In this document: piece after piece, positions 1 through 8,867 of the stretch
Layout of the letters: the number at the start of each line of letters is the position of its first letter
Numbering within the stretch: the stretch's first letter is position 1
From: Umezawaea beigongshangensis
Lineage (GTDB): Bacteria; Actinomycetota; Actinomycetes; Mycobacteriales; Pseudonocardiaceae
DNA length: 64,000 nucleotides
Direction: 5' to 3'
NCBI RefSeq assembly: GCF_016464305.1
Contig: NZ_JAEIOJ010000002.1
Location: 434,001 to 498,000, forward strand
The notes under the pieces: generated by a model
Seen by the model: the letters and a program-made list of their open reading frames with translations, nothing else
Told to the model about the DNA's origin: nothing
The model's database searches: none
Program-made: the position numbers and the translations under genes

Positions 1-1357
1 CGACGATCCCCGGCAGGACGTCGAGGTAGTAGCCGAGCCCCCAGGTGCGGTCGCCCAGCTCCTCCTGCCAGCCCCAGTCGTGGTAGCCCCAGACGTTCTC
101 GTTTCCGCCGTTCCACAGCACGAGGCTGGGGTGCGGGGACAGCCGGGCGACGGCCTCGCGGGCCTCCGCGACGACCTCGCCGTGCAGCGGCTCCTCCTCG
201 GGGTAGGCGGCGCAGGCGAAGAGGAAGTCCTGCCAGGACAGCAGACCCAGCTCGTCGCACAGGTCGTAGAAGTCGTCGCTCTCGTAGATGCCGCCGCCCC
301 AGACGCGCACCAGGTTCACCCCCGCGTCGACGGCCTGGGCGAGGCGCTCGGCGTACCGCCGCCGGGTGACCCGGTGCGGGAAGCAGTCGTCGGGTATCCA
401 GTTGACGCCGCGCGCGAAGACCACCTCGCCGTTGACGACGAACCGGAACGGCGTGCCGATCTCGTCCGGCTCGGTGTCGAGGCGGACGGTGCGGAACCCG
501 GTCCGGCCGCTCCACGAGTCCAGCTCGGCCGAACCCGACCGCAGGGACACCCGCACGGGGTAGAGGGGCTGCTCGCCGCGGCCGCGCGGCCACCACAGCT
601 CCGGCTCGGGCACCTCGACCTCGACCACGCCGGTCTCCGCGTGCAGGACCGCCTCGGCGGCGTGCTCCCCCACCGCGGCGGTGACCAGCAGCGGTTCCGC
701 GGTGTCGCGCCGCACGTCGACGTGCACGCTCACCCGGCCGACGCCGTCGTGCACCGCCGCCAGCGGGCGCACGCGCGCGAGCCGCGCCGCGGCCCACTGC
801 TCCAGCGCGACGGGACGCCAGAGGCCCGCCGTGACGAGCTGGGGTCCCCAGTCCCAGCCGAAGTTGCAGGCCGCCTTGCGGACGAAGTTGAACGGCAGGG
901 AGTTGACGTGCGGACGGTGTCCCAGCGCGTCCCGCACGCCCTCGGCGTGGGCGACGGCCGAGGTGAACGTGACGACCAGCTCGTTGGGACCGGGCCGCAG
1001 CAGGTGGCGCACGGCGAAGCGGTGGGTGCGGTGCATGTTGGCGGTGCGGCCCACCTCGGTGCCGTTCAGCTCCACCCGCGCCACGGTGTCCAGCCCCTCG
1101 AACACCAGGTCGGCGTGGTCCAGCCCCTCCTGCGGCCGCCACCGGAACGTCGTGCGGTACTCCCAGTCCGCGCGGCCGATCCAGGCCAGCAGCGCCTCGT
1201 TGTCGTCCAGGTACGGGTCGGGGATCAGCCCGGCGGCGAGGAGGTCGGTGTGCACGCACCCCGGAACCCCGGCCGGCACGACGGCGCCGGTGATCTCGGC
1301 CGGCGTCTCACCACCGACCGGTCGCAGCGTCCAGCCCTCGTGCAGCGGTGTCCTCAT
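1..1357 (-). CDS. Glycoside hydrolase family 2, beta-mannosidase-like (3' end outside window)
   Basis: Predicted exo-acting beta-mannosidase that would remove mannose from short beta-mannosides brought in by the adjacent ABC transporter. About 452 residues are visible. The N-terminal GH2 sugar-binding domain (residues ~1-180, with NFGWDWGP near 163) is followed by an immunoglobulin-like domain and the start of the TIM barrel. The barrel shows LVRVWGGGIYESD and then LWNGGNENVWGY, where the Glu after Asn is the expected acid/base of the family. ATG at 1357 is preceded by GAGGACC. It is the last visible gene of the lacI-controlled operon, 33 bp after the second permease. No signal peptide is seen, so it should be cytoplasmic. 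Another GH2 specificity cannot be excluded without the C-terminal half. Confidence 0.85.
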   Translation of the reverse strand, partial: MRTPLHEGWTLRPVGGETPAEITGAVVPAGVPGCVHTDLLAAGLIPDPYLDDNEALLAWIGRADWEYRTTFRWRPQEGLDHADLVFEGLDTVARVELNGTEVGRTANMHRTHRFAVRHLLRPGPNELVVTFTSAVAHAEGVRDALGHRPHVNSLPFNFVRKAACNFGWDWGPQLVTAGLWRPVALEQWAAARLARVRPLAAVHDGVGRVSVHVDVRRDTAEPLLVTAAVGEHAAEAVLHAETGVVEVEVPEPELWWPRGRGEQPLYPVRVSLRSGSAELDSWSGRTGFRTVRLDTEPDEIGTPFRFVVNGEVVFARGVNWIPDDCFPHRVTRRRYAERLAQAVDAGVNLVRVWGGGIYESDDFYDLCDELGLLSWQDFLFACAAYPEEEPLHGEVVAEAREAVARLSPHPSLVLWNGGNENVWGYHDWGWQEELGDRTWGLGYYLDVLPGIV

Positions 1358-1390
1358 GAGCGGTCCTCGCGGGGTGGGAGGTGAGTCGGA

Positions 1391-2233
1391 CTAGGACTTG
1401 ACCGCGCCCGCGGTCAGTCCCTGCACCAGCGCCCTCTGCAGCAGCAGGAAGCCGAGCACGACGGGGACGCTGACGACCAGCGACGCCGCCATGACCTGGT
1501 TCCAGTAGACGTTGGACTGGGTCGCGTACCCGCGCAGGCCGACGGCGAGCGTCCTGGTCCGGTCGTCGGTGAGCACGGAGGCGAACAGCACCTCGCCCCA
1601 CGCCGTCATGAACCCGTAGATCGCCACCGCGGCCACGCCGGGCAGCGCGGTCGGCAGCACCACCCGGAACAGCGCGCCGAGCGGGCCGGTGCCGTCGACC
1701 AGCGCCGCCTCGTCCAGCTCGCGCGGGATCGAGTCGAAGTAGCCGACGAGCAGCCAGACGGAGAACGGCAGGGCGAAGGTCAGGTAGGTGACGACGAGGC
1801 CGGTCCTGGTGGCGAACAGCTCCGTGCCGAGCGTCCGGTCGACGGTGACGTAGATCAGGAACAGCGGCAGCAGGAACAGGATGCCGGGGAACATCTGGGT
1901 GGACAGCACCGTCGTGAGGAAGCCGCTCCGGCCGCGGAAGCGGTAGCGGCTGATCGCGTAGGCGGCCAGGACCGCCAGCACCAGCGAGCAGGCCGTCGCG
2001 GCGAGCGCCACGACGGCGCTGTTGAGGAAGTACCGGCCCAGCGGAACGGTCTTCCACATCTGGGAGAACGGCTCCAGCGTGAGCGCCGACGGCAGCCACG
2101 TGAACGGCCCCTGCACGTCGCGCAGGGGTGCGACCGAGGACACGGCCATCACGTACAGCGGTGCGCAGACGAACAGCGTCAGCACGACGAGCACGCCACC
2201 GCGCGCCCACCTGGTCCACAGAGGACTTCTCAC
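1391..2233 (-). CDS. Carbohydrate ABC transporter permease (MalG type)
   Basis: Inner-membrane permease of a CUT1-type sugar importer, 280 aa, about six hydrophobic helices. The EAA loop that docks the ATPase is visible as ELDEAALVDGTGPLGALFRV around residues 175-194. The GTG start at 2233 overlaps the TGA of the preceding permease (GTGA), which indicates translational coupling; the open frame extends upstream only because it shadows the previous gene. It forms a heterodimer with the upstream permease. No ATPase gene lies in the visible operon; such systems commonly use a shared MsiK-type ATPase encoded elsewhere (family knowledge, not seen here). Confidence 0.92.
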   Translation of the reverse strand: MRSPLWTRWARGGVLVVLTLFVCAPLYVMAVSSVAPLRDVQGPFTWLPSALTLEPFSQMWKTVPLGRYFLNSAVVALAATACSLVLAVLAAYAISRYRFRGRSGFLTTVLSTQMFPGILFLLPLFLIYVTVDRTLGTELFATRTGLVVTYLTFALPFSVWLLVGYFDSIPRELDEAALVDGTGPLGALFRVVLPTALPGVAAVAIYGFMTAWGEVLFASVLTDDRTRTLAVGLRGYATQSNVYWNQVMAASLVVSVPVVLGFLLLQRALVQGLTAGAVKS

Positions 2234-3231
2234 TCGTCTCGCCTCCACCGCAGGAATCCCGTGTACGCCAGGCTGACCGCGAGCAGGAACAGCACCAGCA
2301 GCACCGACATCGCGGAACCGAGGCCGAAGTTCCACGTCTGGAACGAGGAGTTGTAGACGTGCAGCGAGATCACCTCGGCCTCGGCGGGCGCGGCCTGCCC
2401 GAACAGGGTGAACGGTGTGGTGAAGTCGTTGAAGCTCCACAGGAACAGCACGAGCACCAGCACGGCGTTGACCGGCCGCAGCATCGGCAGGGTCACCATC
2501 CGCAGGCGCCACCACGGTCCGGCGCCGTCGACGTTCGCCGCCTCGTACAGCTCGGCCGGGATGCTCTGCATCCCCGCGGTGAGGGTGAGGAACGCGAACG
2601 GCCAGGTGCGCCACACGCTGACCACGACGAGGCTGGCGAAGCTGTTCTCCCCCACCAGCCAGAACGGCCGTTCGCCGGTGAGTCCCAGCACGTCCACGAC
2701 GAGCGAGTTCACCAGCCCGGTGTCGCGCTGGAGCATGAAGTTCCAGGTGATGACCGAGGCGAAGGCCGGCAGCGCGAACGGCACGAGGAACAGCGTGCGC
2801 AGCAGTCCCCTGCCGGGGAACGGCGGGTGCAGCGCCACCGCGGCGGCGAGGCCGATCACCCAGCACAGGCCGACGACGAGCGCGCTGTAGAGGGCCGTGG
2901 TGCCGAAGGAGCGCAGCAGGTCGGCGCCGACGGGCGAGGACAGGTCGATCACGACGGCGTAGTTGCCGAACCCGACGAACGGCGCGGCCGACCAGTCGCG
3001 CAGGGAGAACTGGTCGAGCTGGAGCAGGCTGGTGAACACGCCCACGAGCACGGGCACCACGTGCACGAGCAGTTCGACCAGCAGCGCGGGCAGCAGGATC
3101 AGGTGGGGGAACCAGGTCCGGGGGACGCGCCGCCGCGGCGCCCGCTCCCCCGCCGCGGACGGCGGGAGCGGCCCGGTCGGAGCCGCTCCCGCCTGCCCAC
3201 CACCCCGGCGCGACGGGGTGGTGGTGCTCAT
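2230..3231 (-). CDS. Carbohydrate ABC transporter permease (MalF type)
   Basis: Inner-membrane permease, 333 aa, partner of the downstream MalG-type permease. A basic, Pro/Gly-rich cytoplasmic N-terminus (~40 aa) precedes six hydrophobic helices. The EAA motif reads ELYEAANVDGAGPWWRLRMV. ATG at 3231 overlaps the stop of the binding-protein gene (ATGA), so it should be translated with it. Gene order binding protein, MalF-type, MalG-type, hydrolase is the standard actinobacterial oligosaccharide uptake layout. Confidence 0.92.
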   Translation of the reverse strand: MSTTTPSRRGGGQAGAAPTGPLPPSAAGERAPRRRVPRTWFPHLILLPALLVELLVHVVPVLVGVFTSLLQLDQFSLRDWSAAPFVGFGNYAVVIDLSSPVGADLLRSFGTTALYSALVVGLCWVIGLAAAVALHPPFPGRGLLRTLFLVPFALPAFASVITWNFMLQRDTGLVNSLVVDVLGLTGERPFWLVGENSFASLVVVSVWRTWPFAFLTLTAGMQSIPAELYEAANVDGAGPWWRLRMVTLPMLRPVNAVLVLVLFLWSFNDFTTPFTLFGQAAPAEAEVISLHVYNSSFQTWNFGLGSAMSVLLVLFLLAVSLAYTGFLRWRRDE

Positions 3232-4547
3232 CCCCCCGCCCTCATCCGCTGGTCGGCGGCCGCGAGCGCGTCCTCGACGACCTGCTCGTCGACGGTCTCG
3301 CCGCTGGCCGCGTCGGCGAGGACGTCCTTGACCGCGGTGCCGACCAGGGTCTCGAACTGCGCCTCCGCCGGGACCATCGGCATCGTCTCGGCCGACTCGG
3401 CGAGCACCTGCTGGAAGACGTCGATCAGCGGCCCCCGGAACCTCGGGTCGTCGTACGCCTCGCGGACCACCGGCAGCGAGCCCCAGGTGCCGTTGAGGAT
3501 CTTCTGCTCCTCGGTGCTGGTCAGGAAGTCCACGAACTCCAGCGCGCCCTCGGTGTCGTCGCTGTTGGCGAACACCCCGACGTTGATCCCGGCGACGTGG
3601 CTGCTGATCTTCTTCCCGCCCGGCGGCAGCGGGTCGAGCACCGGGATCGGGGCCACCCCGTAGGCGTCGTCGGCCATGCCGTTCGACCTGATGGCGGCGG
3701 TGGCGTAGTTCTGAATCATGATCATGGCCGTCCTGCCGGCCGCGAAGTCCTTGACGACCTGGGTGTCGTTGACGTACTCGGCGTCGCTGGGGTTGACGAC
3801 CCGGTGGGTGCTCAGCAGGTCGACGTACTGGCTCACGCCGTCGACCATCTGCGGCGAGTCGAGCCGCGGCTCGTCGCCCTCGAACGGCCGAGCGCCGTTC
3901 TGACGGCCGAAGATGAACGCGAAGTGGGCGTTCTCGGTGTAGCTGGCGCCCATGATGCCGAGGCCCCACTGCCGCTTCTCCGGCACGGTGAGCTTCTTCG
4001 CCGCGTCGACGAACTCCGCCCACGTCCTCGGCGCCTGCGCGATGCCCGCCTCGGCGAACAGCCTCTTGTTGTAGAACAGGCCGTAGGCCAGTCCGTACAG
4101 CGGCACGGCCACCGGCGGCCGCCCCTCGGCGCCGGTCGACGTGAGGGTGCTCGCCAGGAACCTGTCCTCACCGCCCACCCGGCCGATCGTCTGCTCGTCG
4201 AAGGGCAGGAACGCGCCCGTGGCCTGGAGGGAGGCCGACCAGGTGTTGCCGATGTTGACGACGTCGGGCCCCTCGCCGCTGGCGGTGGCCGCGAGGACGC
4301 GGTTCTGCAGGTCCGTCCAGGGGATGACCTCCAGCTCGACGGAGATGCCGGTCCGCTGCTCGAACTTCTCCAGCTCCGGCGTCAGCACCTGCCTGTCGTG
4401 GTCGAGGCTGGTGCCCTGGTTGCTGGCCCAGTAGGTGAGCGCGGCGCCCGCCGCACCGCTGTCCTCCGAGCCGCCGCACCCGGCGAGCCCGAGCGCGACG
4501 GCCACGCCCGCGGCCGTCCACGCCGCCACACCCCTTCGTGGTCCCAC
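3228..4547 (-). CDS. Extracellular sugar-binding lipoprotein of ABC importer
   Basis: Solute-binding protein family 1 (MalE-like), 439 aa. Signal peptide with lipobox LGLAGC at residues ~19-24, so it should be lipidated and tethered outside the membrane, where it captures the sugar and delivers it to the two permeases. The mature part has the family features: an early YWASNQG strand, LYGLAYGLFYNKRLF, and a C-terminal Glu-rich repeat segment. GTG at 4547 is chosen because AGGAG lies about 7 bases upstream. First gene of the operon, directly behind the promoter and LacI operator at 4591-4619. Beta-mannoside as substrate is inferred from the linked GH2 enzyme. Confidence 0.92.
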   Translation of the reverse strand: MGPRRGVAAWTAAGVAVALGLAGCGGSEDSGAAGAALTYWASNQGTSLDHDRQVLTPELEKFEQRTGISVELEVIPWTDLQNRVLAATASGEGPDVVNIGNTWSASLQATGAFLPFDEQTIGRVGGEDRFLASTLTSTGAEGRPPVAVPLYGLAYGLFYNKRLFAEAGIAQAPRTWAEFVDAAKKLTVPEKRQWGLGIMGASYTENAHFAFIFGRQNGARPFEGDEPRLDSPQMVDGVSQYVDLLSTHRVVNPSDAEYVNDTQVVKDFAAGRTAMIMIQNYATAAIRSNGMADDAYGVAPIPVLDPLPPGGKKISSHVAGINVGVFANSDDTEGALEFVDFLTSTEEQKILNGTWGSLPVVREAYDDPRFRGPLIDVFQQVLAESAETMPMVPAEAQFETLVGTAVKDVLADAASGETVDEQVVEDALAAADQRMRAGG

Positions 4548-4590
4548 GGTCGCTCCTCACATCGCTGTGCCCGAGTCCCGAGTCACGGCG

Positions 4591-4619
4591 ATGCAATCAA
4601 TGAACCGGTTAAGTGTCAA
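4591..4619 (-). promoter_or_regulatory. Promoter of the sugar uptake operon
   Basis: On the minus strand TTGACA (4619-4614), 17 bases, then TTGCAT (4596-4591) as a weak -10. It lies about 45 bases upstream of the binding-protein GTG start. A LacI-type operator fills most of the spacer, which fits repression by blocking RNA polymerase. Confidence 0.6.
4601..4612. promoter_or_regulatory. LacI-family operator in the transporter promoter
   Basis: TGAACCGGTTAA with a perfect AACCGGTT core and the central CG typical of LacI-family operators. It sits between the -35 and -10 elements of the operon. A near copy occurs at 4645-4656 and a third at 5729-5740. Confidence 0.6.
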
Positions 4620-4644
4620 GCGGCGGTCGGCTCGACAATGGTGG

Positions 4645-4656
4645 TGAATCGGTTCA
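4645..4656. promoter_or_regulatory. LacI-family operator overlapping the lacI stop codon
   Basis: TGAATCGGTTCA, matching the promoter operator at 10 of 12 positions (differences at positions 5 and 11). It lies 44 bp upstream of the first and overlaps the TGA stop of the regulator gene. An upstream auxiliary site is the likely role. Confidence 0.5.
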
Positions 4657-5688
4657 GCGACTCCGCGGTGCCGGCCCCGTGCTGGCCCGCGTCACGAGCA
4701 CCGGATCGCCCGTGCGCACGTCGCGCGGCTCCCCACCGGCGACGAGGTCGAGCAGCAGCGACACCGCCGCCGCGCCGCGCTCGGCGATGGGCCTGCGCAC
4801 GGCGCTCAGCGCCGGTCGCACGAGCTGGCACAGCGCCGAGTCGTCCCAGGCCACGAGGGACAGGTCGCGCGGCACGGACAGCCCCAGCTCGTCGGCCACG
4901 CCCAGCGCGGCCACCGCCATCACGTCGTTGTCGAACAGCAGCGCGGTCGGCGGGGTCGCGGTGGCGAGCAGCCTGCGGGTCAGCCGCGCGGCGGCGGCGT
5001 CGCTGTAGTCGGCGTGCACGACCCGCGCCCCGGTCAGCCCGAGCCGGTTCGCGGCCTCGGTGAACGCCCCGGAGCGCACCCCGGTGTGCACGAACTCCCG
5101 CGGGCCGGCGATGCGCACGACCCGGCGGTGCCCCAGCGCCGCCAGGTACTCCAGCACCTCGTCGATCGCCACGCGGTCGTCCGTCCAGACGCACGGCAGG
5201 TGCCCCTCGGCCCCGGGTTCGCCCAGCGCGACGGCGGGCAGGCCGATCTCCCGGACCAGCGGCACGCGCCGGTCGGCCACCCGCAGGTCGACGAGCAGCA
5301 CGCCGTCGACGCGGCGCTCGGCCCACCACCGCCGGTGGGTGGCCATCTCCACGTCCTGGTCGTCGGACACCTGGAGCAGCAGACCGGTCGTGCCGCCGTC
5401 GAGCGCGTCCTGCACCCCGGAGATGAGCTGCATGAAGTACGGCTCCACGCCGAGCACCCGCGCGGGCCGGTCGACCACGAGCCCGATCGCGTCGGCGCGG
5501 CCGTCGGACAGGGCGCGGGCGGCGCTGCTGGGCGCCCAGCCGAGGCTCCGCGCGAGTTCGACGATGCGTTCCCGCGTCTCCCGCGACACGCCCGGCCGGT
5601 CGTTCAGGGCGTAGGACACCGCGCCCTTGGAGACCCCGGCGGCCCTGGCGATGTCGGCGATGGTGGGACGCTTGACCCGCACGGTCAC
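4654..5688 (-). CDS. LacI-family transcriptional regulator
   Basis: Repressor of the downstream sugar transporter and hydrolase operon, 344 aa. The N-terminal HTH and hinge are clear: TIADIARAAGVSKGAVSYAL at residues 9-28, then a periplasmic-binding-protein-like effector domain ending with the LSAVRRPIAERGAAAVSLLL signature of sugar-responsive LacI proteins. GTG at 5688 has TGAGGA just upstream. Operators lie in front of it (5729-5740), over its stop codon (4645-4656) and in the promoter of the next gene (4601-4612). This suggests autoregulation plus local control, with release by an imported sugar. Confidence 0.92.
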   Translation of the reverse strand: MTVRVKRPTIADIARAAGVSKGAVSYALNDRPGVSRETRERIVELARSLGWAPSSAARALSDGRADAIGLVVDRPARVLGVEPYFMQLISGVQDALDGGTTGLLLQVSDDQDVEMATHRRWWAERRVDGVLLVDLRVADRRVPLVREIGLPAVALGEPGAEGHLPCVWTDDRVAIDEVLEYLAALGHRRVVRIAGPREFVHTGVRSGAFTEAANRLGLTGARVVHADYSDAAAARLTRRLLATATPPTALLFDNDVMAVAALGVADELGLSVPRDLSLVAWDDSALCQLVRPALSAVRRPIAERGAAAVSLLLDLVAGGEPRDVRTGDPVLVTRASTGPAPRSR

Positions 5689-5728
5689 TCCTCAGGCGGC
5701 AGTTCTCCGATTCTTCGAACTCCTCGAC

Positions 5729-5740
5729 TGAATCGGTTTT
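5729..5740. promoter_or_regulatory. LacI-family operator upstream of lacI
   Basis: TGAATCGGTTTT, about 40 bp before the regulator start codon. The left half matches the two downstream sites and the right half is degenerate. It fits autoregulation. Confidence 0.4.
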
Positions 5741-5839
5741 CCGCGAATCACCTTAACGCAGCGATCAGCGCGTCTCGGCACGGTTCCACCGACCCGGTGA
5801 GCGTCGCGCCGGACGGGTGGACGCGGTGACCACCGGCGG

Positions 5840-6907
5840 TCAGGGTGCGGGGGCCGTGCAGCCCGCGGCCTCGTTGAGCGGCTGGCCCGGCCCGACGTCC
5901 AGGCCGCCGCGCAGCGGGGTGCCCCCGTACCCCGCGGTGCAGGGCGGCGGGTCGAAGAACGTGAGGCTCAGCCCGAAGTTCGCGCCGTCGGCGCCGAAGG
6001 CGGCCGATCCGGCGGTGACGGCGTCCGGCGCGGTCACCAGGATCTGCTCGACCTGACCGCGCCGGGTCACGAGCACGTCGGCGGTCGTGACGAGGTTCGC
6101 GAGCAGCGTGCCCAGCGCCGGGCCGGACTCGCGCAGCAGGGCGCCGACCTCTCCCGCCGCGCGCGGCGCGGTTTCGATGATCGAGCGCACGTCGGCGTCG
6201 GCGTCGCGCAACCGCGCGGCGACGAGCTCCGCGTCGGCGGCGAAGGACCGCAGCGCCGCCGCGTGGTCCAGCTGGGTCCGCAGCACGGGCCCCGCGTCGG
6301 TGATCAGGCGCGTGGTCTGCGGCAGGTGCTCCCGCGCCTGCCGGGTGAACGCGCTCGTGGTGTCCAGCAGCAGCCCCAGGTCCGCTCCCCTGCCGCGCAG
6401 CGCCTCGTCCAGCTCGTCGACGACGACGGCCAGCGAGTCGGTGGGCACCGACGAGGCGAACCCGTCGAGGTGGGTGAGCACCTGGTCGACGGGCAGCGGC
6501 AGCCGGGTGTCCTCCCGCCGCACGACCGAGCCGTCCACCAGCACGGGGCCGTCCGCCGAACGGGGACGCAGGTCGACGTACTGCTCGCCCACGGCGGAGC
6601 GGTTGGCGACGACGGCGAGCACGTCGGCGGGGATCGGCGGGGCGTCCGCGTCGATGACCAGGTCGGCGGTCACGCCGCGCGGGCCGTCCAGCCGCAGCGG
6701 GCCGACCCGGCCCACCGCGACGCCGCGGTAGGTGACCTCGGCGTTGCTGAACACCCCGCCCGCGTCGGCCAGTTCGAGGCGCACGACGAGGTCGCCGCCG
6801 TCGAAGAACCGGTCGAGCCCGGCGTAGCGCGCTCCGGTGTAGCTCACGCCCAGCAGCGCGACGACGACGAAGGCCGCGATCCTGGCCCTGCTGGCCCCGC
6901 TGAGCAT
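5840..6907 (-). CDS. mceF: MCE-family protein, MceF position
   Basis: Sixth Mce subunit, 355 aa. One N-terminal membrane helix (residues ~8-28), then the MlaD/MCE beta-barrel domain (~38-115, GVFSNAEVTYRGVAVGRVG), then a long helical region that forms the needle or tunnel of lipid importers. In characterised systems Mce proteins shuttle sterols or fatty acids across the periplasm. ATG at 6907 overlaps the stop of the lipoprotein gene by one base. Last gene of the operon; no associated Mas genes follow. Confidence 0.9.
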   Translation of the reverse strand: MLSGASRARIAAFVVVALLGVSYTGARYAGLDRFFDGGDLVVRLELADAGGVFSNAEVTYRGVAVGRVGPLRLDGPRGVTADLVIDADAPPIPADVLAVVANRSAVGEQYVDLRPRSADGPVLVDGSVVRREDTRLPLPVDQVLTHLDGFASSVPTDSLAVVVDELDEALRGRGADLGLLLDTTSAFTRQAREHLPQTTRLITDAGPVLRTQLDHAAALRSFAADAELVAARLRDADADVRSIIETAPRAAGEVGALLRESGPALGTLLANLVTTADVLVTRRGQVEQILVTAPDAVTAGSAAFGADGANFGLSLTFFDPPPCTAGYGGTPLRGGLDVGPGQPLNEAAGCTAPAP

Positions 6908-7872
6908 CAGCCGCCTCCGGTGCGGGGGTTCAGCGTCACGTGCGTGTTGAGGTAGTCGCCCCGGATGCCGTCGAGGACGGCGTCGGTGAACGGGTAGGTG
7001 AACAGCAGCTCCAGCGACCGCGGCAGGTCCTCGCCCGCCGCGGCGAGCTGCTGGAGCACGGGAGCCAGCGCCTCCAGGTCGGCGACGAGGTCGTCCCGGC
7101 TGCGCCGCACCACGTCGACCGCCACGTCGGACAGGGTGTCCAGCGAGGTGAGCAGCGCGACGAGGTCGCCGCGCTGCTGCTCCAGCACGCGCAGCCCCGG
7201 TTCGAGGTCGTCGAGCACGTGGCCGATCCGGTCGCGCTCGCCGTCGAGCGTCCCGGCGAGCCGGTCGAGTCCGTCGAGCGCCCTGGTGATCTCGTCGCGG
7301 TGCCCGTCCAGTCCCGTGCTCAGCACGTCGAGCTGTTCCAGCAGGGAGCGGATCTGCGGCTCCCGGCCTCCGGTGGCGCGGTTCAGCTCGCGCGAGATGT
7401 CCCTGATCTGGGCGATGCCGCCGCCGTTGAGGAGCAGCGACAGCGCTCCGAGGACCTCCTCCACCTCCGGGTTGCGGCCGGTGCGGGCCAGCGGGACGCG
7501 CGCGCCGTCGGTCAGCGCGCCCTCGCCGTCCTCGGGGGCGAGGAGTTCGACGTACTTCTCGCCGAGGAGGCTCGACTGGCGCAGCCGTGCCAGCGCGTCG
7601 GCCGGCAGGGACACCGAGCCGTTGATCAGGACGGTGACCTCGGCGACGCTGCCGTCCTCCGACAGCGCGACGTCCTCGACCCGCCCCACCGGGACGTCGG
7701 CGACCTTCACCGCGGCCTGCGGCACCAGGTCGAGCACGTCGTCGAACTCCACCACGACCCGCAGCGGCCGGTCGCCGAGATCGGCCCCGCCGGGCAGCGG
7801 CAGGTCGTGCGCGGTGGGCACCGAGCACCCGGACAGCAGGAGCGCCAGCGCGAGCAGCACGGGTGGGCGCAT
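6907..7872 (-). CDS. mceE: MCE-family lipoprotein, MceE position (LprK type)
   Basis: Fifth Mce subunit, 321 aa, and the only lipoprotein of the set: MRPPVLLALALLLSGC gives a lipobox with Cys at ~16. The MCE domain follows (PQAAVKVADVPVGRVEDV), then coiled-coil-like helices. A lipoprotein in fifth position is the rule for actinobacterial mce operons, and this fixes the A-F order. ATG at 7872 shares a base with the preceding stop (TGATG). Confidence 0.9.
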   Translation of the reverse strand: MRPPVLLALALLLSGCSVPTAHDLPLPGGADLGDRPLRVVVEFDDVLDLVPQAAVKVADVPVGRVEDVALSEDGSVAEVTVLINGSVSLPADALARLRQSSLLGEKYVELLAPEDGEGALTDGARVPLARTGRNPEVEEVLGALSLLLNGGGIAQIRDISRELNRATGGREPQIRSLLEQLDVLSTGLDGHRDEITRALDGLDRLAGTLDGERDRIGHVLDDLEPGLRVLEQQRGDLVALLTSLDTLSDVAVDVVRRSRDDLVADLEALAPVLQQLAAAGEDLPRSLELLFTYPFTDAVLDGIRGDYLNTHVTLNPRTGGG

Positions 7873-8867
7873 CAGCGGCCTCCGGCGACGAGCGGCAGCG
7901 GGAGCACGGCCGGGTTGGAGTACTCGGGCAGGTTCGCCCGCGCGGTGAGGGTGCCGGTGGCCGGGTCGGCGGCGCGCACGAGGCCGTGCAGGGCGAGCGG
8001 CACGGTGTCGAGCACCTCGGCCAGCGCGGCGCGCTGGTCGGCGAGGCGTCCCGCGACGGGCGCGAGCCGTTCCACGCCGACGCGCAGGCTCTCCCGGTTG
8101 TCGCGGACGAACGCCTCGACGTCGCCGAGCGCGGTGGCGAGCTCGGTCAGCGCGGCCCCGAGGTCCTCGCGCTCGGCGGCGAAGAACTCGGCGACGTCGG
8201 CGAGCTGGTCGATCGCCAGCCCCACCTGCTCGTCGTCGCGGGCGAGGGCGGTGGTGAACGTCTGGAGGCCGTCCACGGTGCCGAAGAGGTCGTCACCGGT
8301 GTCGGCCAGCGTCCTGGTGGCCTCGGCGAGGTCGTCGACGGTCCGCCCGATCGTCTCGCCGTTGCCGTCGAGGGCGGCGGCGCCGACGTCGAGCAGCCGC
8401 GACAGCGAGCCGTCGGCGTTGGCGCCCTCCGGTCCGAGCGCGACCAGCAGTTCGTCGAGGCTCGCGTAGAGCTCGTCGAGCTCCACGGCGCCCGCGGTGC
8501 GGCTCACCGGGACGACCGCGCCCGCGGCGATCCGCTCCCCTCCGGTGTAGGCGGGAGCGAGCTGCACGTAGCGGTCGCTGACGACGCTGGGCGCGACGAT
8601 CACGGCGTTGACGCCGGCCGGGACGTCGACGTCGTCGTCCAGCCGCAGCACGACGCGCACGTCGGCCGGACCCGGCACGACCTTGACCACCTCGCCCACC
8701 CGCACGCCGAGCACCCGCACGTCGGAGCCGGGGTGGACGCCGACGACCGAGGTGAAGTGCGCGGTGACGCGGCGGCCGGGGTCGCCCAGCGCCCAGAAGC
8801 CCGCGCTGGTGACCACGAGCAGCACGACGAGCGCCACCGACGCCGCCCGCACCCCCCGGCGCGTCAC
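7872..8867 (-). CDS. mceD: MCE-family protein, MceD position
   Basis: Fourth Mce subunit, 331 aa. One N-terminal membrane helix (residues ~9-26), then the MCE domain (HPGSDVRVLGVRVGEVVKVV) and a helical C-terminal region. GTG at 8867 overlaps the stop of mceC (GTGA); the in-frame codons further upstream only mirror the previous gene. Likely a component of the hexameric lipid-transport assembly with the five neighbours. Confidence 0.9.
   Translation of the reverse strand: MTRRGVRAASVALVVLLVVTSAGFWALGDPGRRVTAHFTSVVGVHPGSDVRVLGVRVGEVVKVVPGPADVRVVLRLDDDVDVPAGVNAVIVAPSVVSDRYVQLAPAYTGGERIAAGAVVPVSRTAGAVELDELYASLDELLVALGPEGANADGSLSRLLDVGAAALDGNGETIGRTVDDLAEATRTLADTGDDLFGTVDGLQTFTTALARDDEQVGLAIDQLADVAEFFAAEREDLGAALTELATALGDVEAFVRDNRESLRVGVERLAPVAGRLADQRAALAEVLDTVPLALHGLVRAADPATGTLTARANLPEYSNPAVLPLPLVAGGR

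Noticed and set aside
80-1384. Plus-strand open frame over the left edge
   Set aside because: Opposite to a clear GH2 gene and without recognisable domains.
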